15,472 bases of DNA from Desulfobacteraceae bacterium (GCA_027031325.1 JALVRI010000278.1:1-15472); one strand, 5' to 3'; numbered from the stretch's first letter, positions 5,468 through 12,829 are shown. The notes: generated from the sequence alone by a model not told the origin. Numbers and translations: made by a program.

Positions 5468-6676
5468 ATGGCTTGCATCGTGATGAAATTCGGCGGTTCC
5501 AGTGTGGCTGATCTCGAGAAGCTGCGACACGTGGCCGGCATGATTGCAGCAGTAAAATCGAGGGGATTCGACGTGGCGGTGGTTGTATCGGCCATGGGCA
5601 AGACCACCGACAAGCTGGTGTCCATGGCCAGGGAGATATCGGACAATCCGCCGCGGCGTGAAATGGACATGCTCCTTTCCACCGGGGAGCGGATAACGAT
5701 GGCCTTGCTCAGCATGGCCCTGAACGCCAAAGGCCTGGCCGCAGTTTCGCTTACGGGCTCACAGGCAGGCATCATCACCAACGATCGTCACACCGATGCC
5801 CAGGTGATAGAGGTCCGTCCTTTCAGGGTCCAGGATGAACTGGCCCGTGGCAAGGTGGTTATCGTGGGAGGATTCCAGGGAGTAAGCTACAAGCGGGATA
5901 TCACGACCCTGGGCCGCGGGGGATCGGATACTACCGCCGTGGCGCTGGCGGCGGCCCTCGACGCCGAGCGTTGTGAAATCTACTCGGACGTTGACGGGGT
6001 ATATTCCACAGACCCGGCCCTGGTCGACGAGGCCCGCCACCTTCCGGAACTGAGCTATCCGGTCATGCAGGAGATGAGTACTTCAGGCGCCAAGGTACTC
6101 AACGCCCATGCAGTCCAGTTTGCCAAGCAGAAACAGATCGCCGTCTATGCCCGGTCCACATTCGGGACGGGCCGCCAGACGGTCATCCGCAGGTTTTCTC
6201 CCGGGGCTTTGCTGGGAGTTGTTGCCGTCGTCAGCCAGCGCCGGGTCGCCCTGGTCAGGATCGAGGCCCGGGACGCCCTCGCAACCTTCAAACAGGCCGC
6301 GGCCGTGCTGGAAAAGGAGCAGGTGCCCATAAAAGAGGTCAATGCAATCGAAGCCCGGCAGGGCCGGTCCGGCTCGAAGGTTTCTTTCGTCGTTGCCGGG
6401 TCTGATGTCTACGGCTGGGAAAAGATAAGGTCGGGGCTTGAAGAACGCTTCGGTGACGCTATTGCTTTTGAAGAAGGCCTGGCGGCGGTTTCCCTGATAG
6501 GAGAAGGGCTCATGCGCAACAACACCACCCTTCTCAGGACCCTTGCCCTTCTGGAGCGCAACGGCATCCGGATAGCCGGTGTGGCCACCACCTCTTTTCG
6601 TATTTCGATCCTGGTGGCAGAAGAGCGGTTGGAAGATACCGTCAAGTTGTGCCACCGGCGCTGGATTTCAGGGTGA
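5468..6676 (+). CDS. lysC: Aspartate kinase
   Basis: Phosphorylates L-aspartate to 4-phospho-aspartate, the first step towards lysine, threonine, methionine and diaminopimelate. It has 402 residues, the usual size of monofunctional enzymes. The kinase domain opens with IVMKFGGSSVAD and continues with LLSTGERITMALLSMAL. It is closed by the nucleotide-binding block GRGGSDTTAVALAAAL and YSDVDGVYSTDP. The last ~150 residues form tandem ACT regulatory domains, seen in ALVRIEARDALATFKQAAAV and the terminal GIRIAGVATTSFRISILV, which usually bind lysine and/or threonine for feedback inhibition. The start at 5468 gives the canonical N-terminus; the frame is open further up to 5429, but that part overlaps the promoter -10. 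The ribosome-binding site is a poor G-run (GGGGGG). It is a single gene in its own transcript, with no asd or hom nearby. Confidence 0.95.
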   Translation: MACIVMKFGGSSVADLEKLRHVAGMIAAVKSRGFDVAVVVSAMGKTTDKLVSMAREISDNPPRREMDMLLSTGERITMALLSMALNAKGLAAVSLTGSQAGIITNDRHTDAQVIEVRPFRVQDELARGKVVIVGGFQGVSYKRDITTLGRGGSDTTAVALAAALDAERCEIYSDVDGVYSTDPALVDEARHLPELSYPVMQEMSTSGAKVLNAHAVQFAKQKQIAVYARSTFGTGRQTVIRRFSPGALLGVVAVVSQRRVALVRIEARDALATFKQAAAVLEKEQVPIKEVNAIEARQGRSGSKVSFVVAGSDVYGWEKIRSGLEERFGDAIAFEEGLAAVSLIGEGLMRNNTTLLRTLALLERNGIRIAGVATTSFRISILVAEERLEDTVKLCHRRWISG

Positions 6677-6706
6677 CCCTCTATCTGCCTGCCGGGAGCG
6701 ACTGGC

Positions 6707-6734
6707 TTGACAACCAAAGGCATATGATTAAATT
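6707..6734 (+). promoter_or_regulatory. Possible promoter of the hsp20 gene
   Basis: TTGACA (6707-6712), 16 bases, then TAAATT (6729-6734; 4/6), with a predicted start near 6741. No CIRCE inverted repeat and no other recognisable heat-shock operator was found between lysC and this gene. Confidence 0.45.
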
Positions 6735-6770
6735 TCTGGTCAAACGAGCCAAACATGAAGGAGGTGCGTG

Positions 6771-7217
6771 ATGACAGTAGTCAGATGGGATCCGTTTCGC
6801 AATATGACCGCCTTGCAGGACAGGATAAACCGTCTTTTCGAAGATGCTTTTCCCCAAAGCCAATCGGAGACGGAAGTGTCCCTGTGCGCCTGGCAGCCCA
6901 GTGTGGACATCTATGAAAATAACGAAGGAGTAGTTATCAAAGTAGATCTGCCGGGACTTGAGAAAGAGGATATATCGGTCGAGATAAAAGAGAACGTCCT
7001 GACTTTGAAAGGTCAGCGCAAGGAGGAAGTCGGCGTGCCGGAAGAAGCCTACTTCCGGAAAGAAAGGACCTGTGGAACTTTTCACCGTTCTTTCAGCCTG
7101 CGATCCATGATTGACCCCGAATCGATCAAGGCCACCTTCAAAAACGGAGTTCTGACCATAGAAATACCGAAACCCGAAGAAGAAAAACCGAAGCAAGTGG
7201 AAGTCAATATCGAGTAG
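6771..7217 (+). CDS. Small heat-shock protein, Hsp20/alpha-crystallin family
   Basis: ATP-independent holdase that binds unfolding proteins in the cytoplasm and hands them to DnaK/ClpB. It has 148 residues. The N-terminus MTVVRWDPFRNMTALQDRINRLF is the bacterial class A type. The alpha-crystallin domain runs from about WQPSVDIYENNEGVVIKVDL to FKNGVLTIEIPKPEE, including the conserved tail motif NGVLTIEIPK. The C-terminal tail is short and lacks a clear I-X-I anchor beyond VEVNIE. ATG 6771 is preferred over the GTG at 6768 because AGGAGG lies 6 bases upstream of the ATG. The gene stands alone between lysC and an unrelated transporter. Confidence 0.95.
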   Translation: MTVVRWDPFRNMTALQDRINRLFEDAFPQSQSETEVSLCAWQPSVDIYENNEGVVIKVDLPGLEKEDISVEIKENVLTLKGQRKEEVGVPEEAYFRKERTCGTFHRSFSLRSMIDPESIKATFKNGVLTIEIPKPEEEKPKQVEVNIE

Positions 7218-7223
7218 AGTGGT

Positions 7224-7240
7224 TTTCAACAGCCTGTTAG
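7224..7240 (+). repeat. Dispersed 17-bp motif, copy 1
   Basis: TTTTCAACAGCCTGTTA, seven bases after the hsp20 stop. A 16/17 match occurs at 11525-11541. The core AACAGCCTGTT is an 11-bp palindrome, and it is followed by a second palindrome, GGACCGGTCC (7242-7251). Its role is unknown. Confidence 0.4.
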
Positions 7241-7341
7241 GGACCGGTCCTTAGACTATTGATGCCTTCTGCCGGCAAGGGGGCAATCTCCTTTTTACGA
7301 AATTCGTTGAGATCTTGAGGGCCTTTGACTATCATGGCCCC

Positions 7342-8496
7342 ATGCGCACAGATCATATCCTTTCAGCCCAGTATTTTATCTATTTCGGGGTGATGGGGGT
7401 ATTCCTGCCCTATTTCAACCTTTACTGTTATCACCTCGGTTTTTCAGGTTCCCAGATAGGCACCATCTCGGCGGTGCGCAGCCTGGTCATGATAGCCCTG
7501 CCGATGGTTTGGGCGGCCTTGGCCGACCGATTCAACATCCGGCGTGCTATTTTCATCACCTGCAGCTTTTGCAGCGCCGCTGCCTGGTCGCTTTTCCTTG
7601 TCGTCCGCACCTATCGTCCCATGCTCCTGGCCACAATAGTATACGCCCTTTTCTACGCTCCCCTCATAGCCTTTCTGGAAGCCTTCGCCATGGATGTCCT
7701 GGCAGAGCGCAAAAAGCAGTATGGCAGGATGCGGGCCTGGGGTTCTGTGGCCTTCATCACGGTCGTTCTGGTGCTGGGCAGGGTATTGGAAAACCACAGC
7801 CTCACCCTTGTGGTTTGGATCATCCTGGGCGGCTCCGTCCTCCAGGCCGTTGTAGCCTGCCGTTTGCCGCCCATGGCTCCGCGTTCCAGGGACAACTTTC
7901 TCCGGGCCGCGCGCCTGTTGATCAGCCCCAGGGTGATGGTTTTCCTGACCTGCGGATTCTTGATGCTGGTCAGCCACGGCGCTTACTATGCTTTTTTCTC
8001 CATCCACCTTGCCGCCCTCGGTTTCGGAAAGAGTTTCATCGGTCTTTGTTGGGCCGTGGCCTCTACGGCCGAGATCTGGGCCATGTTCAATTCCAGGCGG
8101 ATCTTTCAGCATTTTACCTTTCCGAAGGTCATGTTGTTTTCTTTCGCCATTGCCGTGTTGCGCTGGACGGGCCTTCTTTGGGCCCGTGGTTTCTGGTTGT
8201 TGCTGGCTCTCCAGGTACTGCACGCCTTCACTTACGGCACCTTTCACATGGCTTCCATTCTTTACATGGATCAACTTGCACCGGCGGCCGCCAAGACCTT
8301 GGGGCAGGCGGTCAACAATGCAATGACCTATGGCTTCGGACTGATGGTGGGCTTTTTTGTAAGCGGTCTCTTGTACGAAAGGTTCGGCTCTGGATTGATG
8401 TTCGCCTTTTCCATCGCCGTGGCCCTGGCAGGAGGGTTGATTTTCGCCTTCTTTCTACTGTTGCCGGGTGAAACCCGGGCCGTCCCCACCAAGTAA
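7342..8496 (+). CDS. MFS transporter (nucleoside-symporter / HcaT-like family)
   Basis: A 384-residue inner-membrane protein with about 12 hydrophobic segments spread over the whole length, of the MFS_1-like group that includes the nucleoside/H+ symporter NupG and the phenylpropionate permease HcaT. The first segment, YFIYFGVMGVFLPYFNLYCY, and the loop WAALADRFNIRRA are typical of this group, as are KKQYGRMRAWGSVAFI and the C-terminal ALAGGLIFAFFLLLP. The loop between segments 2 and 3 is the MFS signature loop. The substrate cannot be told from sequence. ATG 7342 is chosen because homologues begin near RTDHILSAQYF, but it has no good ribosome-binding site; a TTG at 7315 in frame is an alternative. 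The gene converges with the acyltransferase gene (37-bp gap, no clear terminator). Confidence 0.85.
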   Translation: MRTDHILSAQYFIYFGVMGVFLPYFNLYCYHLGFSGSQIGTISAVRSLVMIALPMVWAALADRFNIRRAIFITCSFCSAAAWSLFLVVRTYRPMLLATIVYALFYAPLIAFLEAFAMDVLAERKKQYGRMRAWGSVAFITVVLVLGRVLENHSLTLVVWIILGGSVLQAVVACRLPPMAPRSRDNFLRAARLLISPRVMVFLTCGFLMLVSHGAYYAFFSIHLAALGFGKSFIGLCWAVASTAEIWAMFNSRRIFQHFTFPKVMLFSFAIAVLRWTGLLWARGFWLLLALQVLHAFTYGTFHMASILYMDQLAPAAAKTLGQAVNNAMTYGFGLMVGFFVSGLLYERFGSGLMFAFSIAVALAGGLIFAFFLLLPGETRAVPTK

Positions 8497-8533
8497 ATCC
8501 GGGTCCATTGCCGCCCTGAAGATTGCCCCGGAG

Positions 8534-9253
8534 TCAATCATCTTTTGATGGAAAGAACAGGTGCTTGAGCCAACCGAAGAGAGTATTTTCCCGCAGCAGA
8601 GCCTGTTCCCAGGCCACGAAATCGCGGGCCAGCCTGACCGGATCGGCGTACCAGTGGGAGCGGGTCGTCATCTTCATGGAAGGGTCCAGCCGTTTTACTA
8701 CCCTGGCGGGATTGCCGGCGGCCACGCAGTTGGCGGGTATGGAATCGACTACTATCGCTCCGGCGCCGATGACACTGTTTTCCCCGATGGTGACGCCCTT
8801 GCAGATGATGGCGCTGTCGCCTATCCAAACGTTTTTTTCCAGCCGCACGGGACGGGCTTTTCCCAGCGACAGCCGGTTGTACAGCCCGTGCCAGTCCGAG
8901 TCGGTGATGTACGCGCCGTTTGCCAGCATGCAATTGTCCCCTATCTTGATGGAGACTGCCGAGCTTATACGAACCCCCGGACTGATGAGGCAATAGTCGC
9001 CGATCACTATTTCACCACTGCCGGCTTTTTCCGGCCAAACCGAAAGGCGTACTTTTTTGTCGGAAGTGGCGATGACGGTGGAAAAGCGTCCTATCCTGAT
9101 GGGACTTCCGAAAAGCTCTACATGCCAAGGCCGCATGAAGGTAAAGCCACGTCCCAGGCTTTCAAGTTGGGGGCGTAAAAAGTGAAGGGTGTAGAACTTT
9201 TGGAACTTGAGGTAAGCTCTTTTTACTGCATAGGGACGATGGTCTTTGCGCAT
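8534..9253 (-). CDS. Left-handed beta-helix (hexapeptide) acyltransferase
   Basis: A 239-residue acyltransferase of the LbetaH/galactoside acetyltransferase type, which moves an acetyl or other acyl group from CoA to a sugar or similar acceptor. Hexapeptide-repeat coils begin at about residue 80 (IVIGDYCLISPGVRISSAV) and end in the classic closing segment VWIGDSAIICKGVTIGENSV to AAGNPARVVKRL. His122, in YITDSDWHG, is in the position of the usual catalytic histidine. The first ~70 residues (HFLRPQLESLGRGFTFMRPWH) are typical of a subgroup acting on cell-surface glycans or lipids. The ATG at 9253 gives the full family N-terminus, but no ribosome-binding site is seen. It starts 30 bases after the toroid gene stop, so the two are probably one operon. 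The exact acceptor is unknown. Confidence 0.88.
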   Translation of the reverse strand: MRKDHRPYAVKRAYLKFQKFYTLHFLRPQLESLGRGFTFMRPWHVELFGSPIRIGRFSTVIATSDKKVRLSVWPEKAGSGEIVIGDYCLISPGVRISSAVSIKIGDNCMLANGAYITDSDWHGLYNRLSLGKARPVRLEKNVWIGDSAIICKGVTIGENSVIGAGAIVVDSIPANCVAAGNPARVVKRLDPSMKMTTRSHWYADPVRLARDFVAWEQALLRENTLFGWLKHLFFPSKDD

Positions 9254-9283
9254 GGCGGTCGGGTTCTTATTCTTGTTCGTGGT

Positions 9284-10327
9284 TCAGCACGTCTTTTCCC
9301 ATCGCCAAAAGTCATGGTTGAACAGGCGTCCGGCAGGGGTTAACTCGAAGAGGGCATCGGCGGCCATCAGCACCACGGCGTTGGTCCAGGTAAGTTTTTC
9401 TTCCGGCCAGAGGGTCATGTCCGGGTAGGTGAATCCACACCAGAAGGTGCCGTCGCCGAATCGATGAGCGCAGATCCAGTCGAAGACTATATGGGCCAGG
9501 AGGCGGTTGCCCATCGCCGCCAGGGTAAGGACGAGCTCGGCCGATTCGGCTATGGTCACCCAGGGCCGGTCCGAGACGCATTTTACACCCAGGTTCTGGA
9601 CGACGAATTTCTTCCATCCTTGTTCGATGCGCCTCTGGGCGGCCGCTCCTTCGACTGCCCCGCACAGGACAGGGTAGAACCAGTCCATGGCGAAACGGGC
9701 CTTGGTCATGTTGAAAAGATGTGGCCGGCGGGCGATGGCTTCCGCCAAGCGTTGGGCGGCCGCCTTCCACTGCGGCTTTTTCTTTCCCACTGCTTGGGCC
9801 AGGGCCAGGGCGCATTTAAGGCTCATCAGGATCGAGCTCGAACCGGTCAGCAAGGCCATGGGGTCCCTTTTGCCTTGAGGACTCACGGCCCAGTGTATTT
9901 CTCCCCCGGGTGCCTGCATCTTCAGCACGAAATCCATCGCAAGCTCGATCGTCGGCCACATGGCGGCGGTAAACTCGAGATCACCGGTGACAAGGTAATA
10001 ATGGTAGAGACCCACGGCCACGTAAGAACTCATGTTTACATCGCGGGTGTAATCTTCTACTTGACGGTTGCGATAGGCGCAATATAAGCTTCCGTCCGGA
10101 AGTTGTTCGGAAGCCAACCACCGGAAAGCCCTGCGGGCCCGGCTGTACAGGCCGCCGACAACAAGACCCATGGTTGCTTCCACGTGATCCCAGGGATCCG
10201 TCTTGCCGCCTGAAGACCATGGTATCTGGCCCGAATCCAGCTGGAGGTCCGCAATCCAGCCGGCTATCCGCATGATGTCGATAGGCAGGTCCTGGCGCCG
10301 TACCAGAACCGGAGAAATGGGTATCAT
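9284..10327 (-). CDS. Alpha/alpha-toroid protein (prenyltransferase-/glycosidase-like)
   Basis: A 347-residue protein with repeated helical hairpins that resembles the alpha/alpha-toroid fold shared by six-hairpin glycosidases, terpene cyclases and prenyltransferase beta subunits. Such proteins are often auto-annotated as prenyltransferase. Recurrent motifs are LQLDSGQIPWSSGGKTDPWD (residues 29-48), LASEQLPDGSLYCAYRN, MQAPGGEIHW and RFGDGTFWCGFTYPD; these QxxDGxxxW-like turns mark the toroid repeats. The invariant-looking GGKTDPWDHVEA could be an active-site loop. No signal peptide or membrane segment is seen, so it is cytoplasmic as read. It is the first gene of a likely two-gene operon with the acyltransferase, suggesting modification of a glycan or glycolipid. 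The start is uncertain: GAGG abuts the ATG at 10327 with no spacer, and another ATG lies 18 codons in. Function not assigned. Confidence 0.8.
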   Translation of the reverse strand: MIPISPVLVRRQDLPIDIMRIAGWIADLQLDSGQIPWSSGGKTDPWDHVEATMGLVVGGLYSRARRAFRWLASEQLPDGSLYCAYRNRQVEDYTRDVNMSSYVAVGLYHYYLVTGDLEFTAAMWPTIELAMDFVLKMQAPGGEIHWAVSPQGKRDPMALLTGSSSILMSLKCALALAQAVGKKKPQWKAAAQRLAEAIARRPHLFNMTKARFAMDWFYPVLCGAVEGAAAQRRIEQGWKKFVVQNLGVKCVSDRPWVTIAESAELVLTLAAMGNRLLAHIVFDWICAHRFGDGTFWCGFTYPDMTLWPEEKLTWTNAVVLMAADALFELTPAGRLFNHDFWRWEKTC

Positions 10328-10404
10328 CCTCGAATCTTTTCCGCTTTCGTGGCGTTTTGAAACAAACCCTCCTTAAATACAGCCGCCTGCCGGCAGATGC
10401 AAGT

Positions 10405-10418
10405 CCAAAACAGTTTGG
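10405..10418. promoter_or_regulatory. Inverted repeat resembling the pre-ald palindrome
   Basis: CCAAAACAGTTTGG differs from the palindrome at 708-720 only by one extra A. It is flanked so that TCCAAA-ACAG-TTTGGA is an exact inverted repeat. It lies between the divergent toroid and secreted-protein genes. Shared regulator binding is speculative. Confidence 0.25.
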
Positions 10419-10452
10419 AGACGGGGATGGTCTTTCCAGCCTGGTTTATGGC

Positions 10453-10482
10453 TTGACTTGTACTGTCCATGTATAGTAAAAG
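10453..10482 (+). promoter_or_regulatory. Possible promoter of the secreted two-domain protein
   Basis: TTGACT (10453-10458), 18 bases, then TAAAAG (10477-10482). A better -10-like hexamer, TATAGT (10472-10477), is present but only 13 bases from the -35. Half-sites GTACT and AGTAC flank the spacer. The assignment is weak. Confidence 0.3.
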
Positions 10483-10537
10483 TACTTCAATTTCGGAATG
10501 TTCATCTCTTCCCGGTTTTTTTGGTGAAAGGGTGCTG

Positions 10538-11341
10538 ATGAAAACAGCCGCTGCAGTTATTCGCAGTATAGCTTCCCGCCTCGCCCCCGCCCTGTTTGTT
10601 CTACTCCTTTTATTGTTACCTTTCCGGCAGGTAGAATCTGCCGCGACGGACGCTTTCGGCGGCACATACAGCGGAAGCTTCGACGGAGCCCTCTCCGGGT
10701 TCTGGATAGCGGTTTTCGACTCCAAGGGTTTCGGCCGCTTCGTCTGTTGGTCTGAAGATGATCAGACCGTCGATTATGGCATCGGAAACGTCACATCCGA
10801 GGGGCGGATTACTTTTCAAACCTACCTGGGCATGTCCATCAAAGCCGAAGTAGAAGATTCCGGCGATGTTTCAGGTGTCTGGAGCCTGGATGGGATCAGC
10901 GGCGGCCTGGACGGCAGCCGCCAGGCCGGCCGGGACCTGGAATTGCTGGCAGGTACTTATCGCGGCACCTACGATGGGGCCGAGAGCGGAACCTGGCAGA
11001 TAAGTGTCGGCAAGGACGGGTTGATCAGTGGGTATTTCGTGGCTTCCGCAACCAAGACCACCTTCAGTGTCCAGGGTGGTGCCGTCAATGGAGAGGGTAA
11101 TTTCGCCATGCGGATCTCCAACGAGACCAGCGTCACCGGAGACCTTGACGGTGGTGGAGAGGCGGCCGGGTCTTGGTACCGGGGTGTGGCGTCCGGGCAG
11201 GTCAACGGCAGCAAACAGGTCGGGGTGGCAAGCACCGGTTCTTCCGGCTCGGGTGGATGTTTCATCCAGGCCGCCCAAAAGGCTGTCCGGATCGATAAGT
11301 CCCGGGACAAAGGTCAAGCCAAGCCGCAAAAGCCGTTTTGA
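10538..11341 (+). CDS. Secreted protein with two tandem domains and a degenerate CFI-box C-terminus
   Basis: A 267-residue precursor that I do not recognise by function. Residues 1-36 are a signal peptide: basic start, the stretch LFVLLLLLLPF, and a VESA-A cleavage site. The mature part is a clear duplication. Residues 40-129 begin FGGTYSGSFDGALSGFW and end GSRQ; residues 137-227 begin LAGTYRGTYDGAESGTW and end GSKQ. Both are glycine-, serine- and aspartate-rich beta-type repeats with a GVWSL/GSWYR strand near the end. A Gly/Ser linker leads to SGSGGCFIQAAQ (C241), which resembles the CFI-box-CTERM motif (normally GCFIATAAYG), but the following ~27 residues are basic with no membrane segment. 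The start at 10538 is supported by AAAGGG 5 bases upstream. A surface or periplasmic beta-protein is the most that can be said. Confidence 0.82.
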   Translation: MKTAAAVIRSIASRLAPALFVLLLLLLPFRQVESAATDAFGGTYSGSFDGALSGFWIAVFDSKGFGRFVCWSEDDQTVDYGIGNVTSEGRITFQTYLGMSIKAEVEDSGDVSGVWSLDGISGGLDGSRQAGRDLELLAGTYRGTYDGAESGTWQISVGKDGLISGYFVASATKTTFSVQGGAVNGEGNFAMRISNETSVTGDLDGGGEAAGSWYRGVASGQVNGSKQVGVASTGSSGSGGCFIQAAQKAVRIDKSRDKGQAKPQKPF

Positions 11342-11524
11342 GCGCGGGGGGGGGCTTGAAACAAGAAGAACCCAATCCGTCCAAACCAGATTTGCCGAGC
11401 GCCGGCCGGTTGGGCCGGTATTTTCCCCGCCTTTCGCAACATTCAAGCCATCATTTTCAGGACCTTCGGTAGCTGAGTCTTATTCAAGTCGGGTTATACA
11501 CTGTCTGGCCTGCGCTCATGACCT

Positions 11525-11541
11525 TTTTCAACAGCCCGTTA
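11525..11541 (+). repeat. Dispersed 17-bp motif, copy 2
   Basis: TTTTCAACAGCCCGTTA, a 16/17 match to 7224-7240 in the same orientation and also downstream of a plus-strand gene. It lies 17 bases before repeat copy B. Confidence 0.4.
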
Positions 11542-11558
11542 AAATGCCTACAAGGTAA

Positions 11559-11620
11559 TTTCATCCCGGATTTTGCAGCCGGCATCTTCGCCGAACCAGC
11601 CGGCTGCAAAATCCGGGTTC
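11559..11620. repeat. Dispersed palindromic repeat, copy B (perfect 19-bp hairpin)
   Basis: CCCGGATTTTGCAGCCGGC (11565-11583) and GCCGGCTGCAAAATCCGGG (11599-11617) are exact reverse complements separated by 15 bases, giving a 19-bp perfect stem. Read on the minus strand, the whole unit is the homologue of copy A at 920-1007, including the loop block GGTTCGGCGAAGATGC and the shared flank AATCCGGGATGAAA. No T-tract follows on either strand, so it is not an ordinary intrinsic terminator. It resembles a REP/MITE-type mobile palindromic unit. Confidence 0.85.
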
Positions 11621-11753
11621 GGTGGGAATCGCCAAAAAAATGTGGACAGGCGGGCTGAATCAACTTATCGTAGAAAGTCAGCTTCGAAAGGCAGGGGCAA
11701 ACCAAGGCCTGATGCCGGGAGGGCGGAAACCTGGTAAGACGGGCAAGGTTCGG

Positions 11754-11782
11754 TTGATTTCGGACTTGCCGCCGGTTTTACT
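11754..11782 (+). promoter_or_regulatory. Possible promoter of the deacetylase gene
   Basis: TTGATT (11754-11759), 17 bases, then TTTACT (11777-11782); 4/6 at each hexamer. The predicted start near 11789 is 24 bases before the ATG. Weak support only. Confidence 0.3.
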
Positions 11783-11812
11783 TGTCTTATTTGCCAAGGG
11801 GGACGGGGTTAC

Positions 11813-12763
11813 ATGAAAAAAACGGGCTTTTTGTACGACAAGCGGTTCCTGTTGCATGATACCGGGCCGTATCACCCGGAAATGTCCGATCGTTTGATCG
11901 CCATCTGGAAGGGACTGGAAGAAGGTGAATTGCTGGACAAGCTGGTCCTGATCGAGGCCGAGCCGGCGGACATGCGCTGGATCGAGGCTGTTCACACCAA
12001 CGCCTACATCCGGCGTTTCGAGGAACTGTGCCTGGCCGGCAACCGGACTTTCGATTGCCCGGACAACCAGATGTGCCCTGATACCTACGAGGTGGCCTGT
12101 CTTGCAGTGGGAGGGATCCTGAAGACCCTCGACATGGTCATGGAAGGAACTCTGGACAACGCTTTCTGCGCTGTCCGTCCTCCGGGGCATCATGCCGAAA
12201 CCGACAAGGCCATGGGGTTTTGCTACTTCAACAACGTGGCCATTGCGGCCCGCTATCTCCAAGCCCGCCACGGGTTGAAGCGGGTGGCCATTGTCGATTT
12301 CGACGTTCACCACGGAAACGGCACCCAGCACATCTTTGAGCAGGACGACACCGTCTTTTATTATTCTATCCACCAGCATCCCTCTTTTGCCTATCCCGGT
12401 ACGGGCCGGGAGTTCGAGGTGGGGGCTAAGGCCGGTTACGGCTTTACCAAGAATTCTCCCGTCCTGCCGGGACAGGGAGACGAGGCTTATCAGTTACGCA
12501 TGCGGCGCGACCTGGAACCATCCATTGAGACCTTCAACCCGGAGGCCATTCTGGTTTCAGCCGGTTTCGATGCCCATTGCGAAGACGAGATGTCGGACAT
12601 CAACGTGACTACCGAAGGGTTTTCCTGGATTATGCGTCAGATCGTCCGGTTGGCGGAACAGAGTTGCAAGGGACGGGTTGTCTCGGTCCTGGAAGGCGGC
12701 TACTGCCTGAAACGGCTGCCGGAACTTGCCCGGGACCATGTCAGGATTTTGTTGGAAAAATGA
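11813..12763 (+). CDS. acuC: Histone deacetylase-family protein, AcuC-like
   Basis: A zinc-dependent deacylase of the arginase/HDAC fold, 316 residues. In bacteria such enzymes remove acetyl groups from protein lysines (AcuC acting on acetyl-CoA synthetase) or from polyamines. The active site is complete: paired histidines H126-H127 in RPPGHHA, zinc ligands D164 and H166 in DFDVHHGNGTQ, D253 in SAGFDAH, and the transition-state tyrosine in EGGY near residue 297. The early YHPEMSDRL block is also conserved. No signal peptide, so it acts in the cytoplasm. The start at 11813 has AAGGGGG 10 bases upstream. An AcuB-type gene follows 66 bp later on the same strand, which favours the AcuC role; an acuA acetyltransferase is not in the window. 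An acetylpolyamine amidohydrolase role is the main alternative. Confidence 0.92.
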   Translation: MKKTGFLYDKRFLLHDTGPYHPEMSDRLIAIWKGLEEGELLDKLVLIEAEPADMRWIEAVHTNAYIRRFEELCLAGNRTFDCPDNQMCPDTYEVACLAVGGILKTLDMVMEGTLDNAFCAVRPPGHHAETDKAMGFCYFNNVAIAARYLQARHGLKRVAIVDFDVHHGNGTQHIFEQDDTVFYYSIHQHPSFAYPGTGREFEVGAKAGYGFTKNSPVLPGQGDEAYQLRMRRDLEPSIETFNPEAILVSAGFDAHCEDEMSDINVTTEGFSWIMRQIVRLAEQSCKGRVVSVLEGGYCLKRLPELARDHVRILLEK

Positions 12764-12829
12764 TGACCGGTGCCGGTGAAATTTCACCTTGGCCGGATTC
12801 GAAAAATATAGCCCAGTGTGGAGGAAACG

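Larger units (their letters stand above)
11342..11812. other. Intergenic region upstream of the deacetylase gene (471 bp)
   Basis: No convincing gene. It contains a run of nine G (11346-11354) five bases after the preceding stop, copy 2 of the 17-bp dispersed motif (11525-11541), the perfect hairpin copy B of the dispersed repeat (11559-11620), and a weak promoter-like pair (11754-11782). A 64-codon open frame (11622-11816) is not believed to be coding. Confidence 0.65.

Noticed and set aside
7258..7296. Weak hairpin plus TTTTT between hsp20 and the MFS gene
   Set aside because: The stem depends on several G-U pairs and the T-run is separated by seven bases, so a terminator could not be supported.
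7444..8274. 276-codon minus-strand frame opposite the MFS gene
   Set aside because: Antisense shadow; the hydrophilic translation shows no domain and the plus strand encodes clear membrane segments.
10324..10725. 133-codon minus-strand frame ending in an overlap with the toroid gene start
   Set aside because: Most of it is antisense to the secreted-protein gene; no domain seen. The AAGGAGG at 10368-10374 inside it has only a TTG two bases downstream, too close for a start.
11622..11816. 64-codon open frame ending in an ATGA overlap with the deacetylase gene
   Set aside because: It begins right beside repeat copy B, lacks a ribosome-binding site, and the protein shows no recognisable domain. 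The overlap is probably chance, though coupling cannot be fully excluded.
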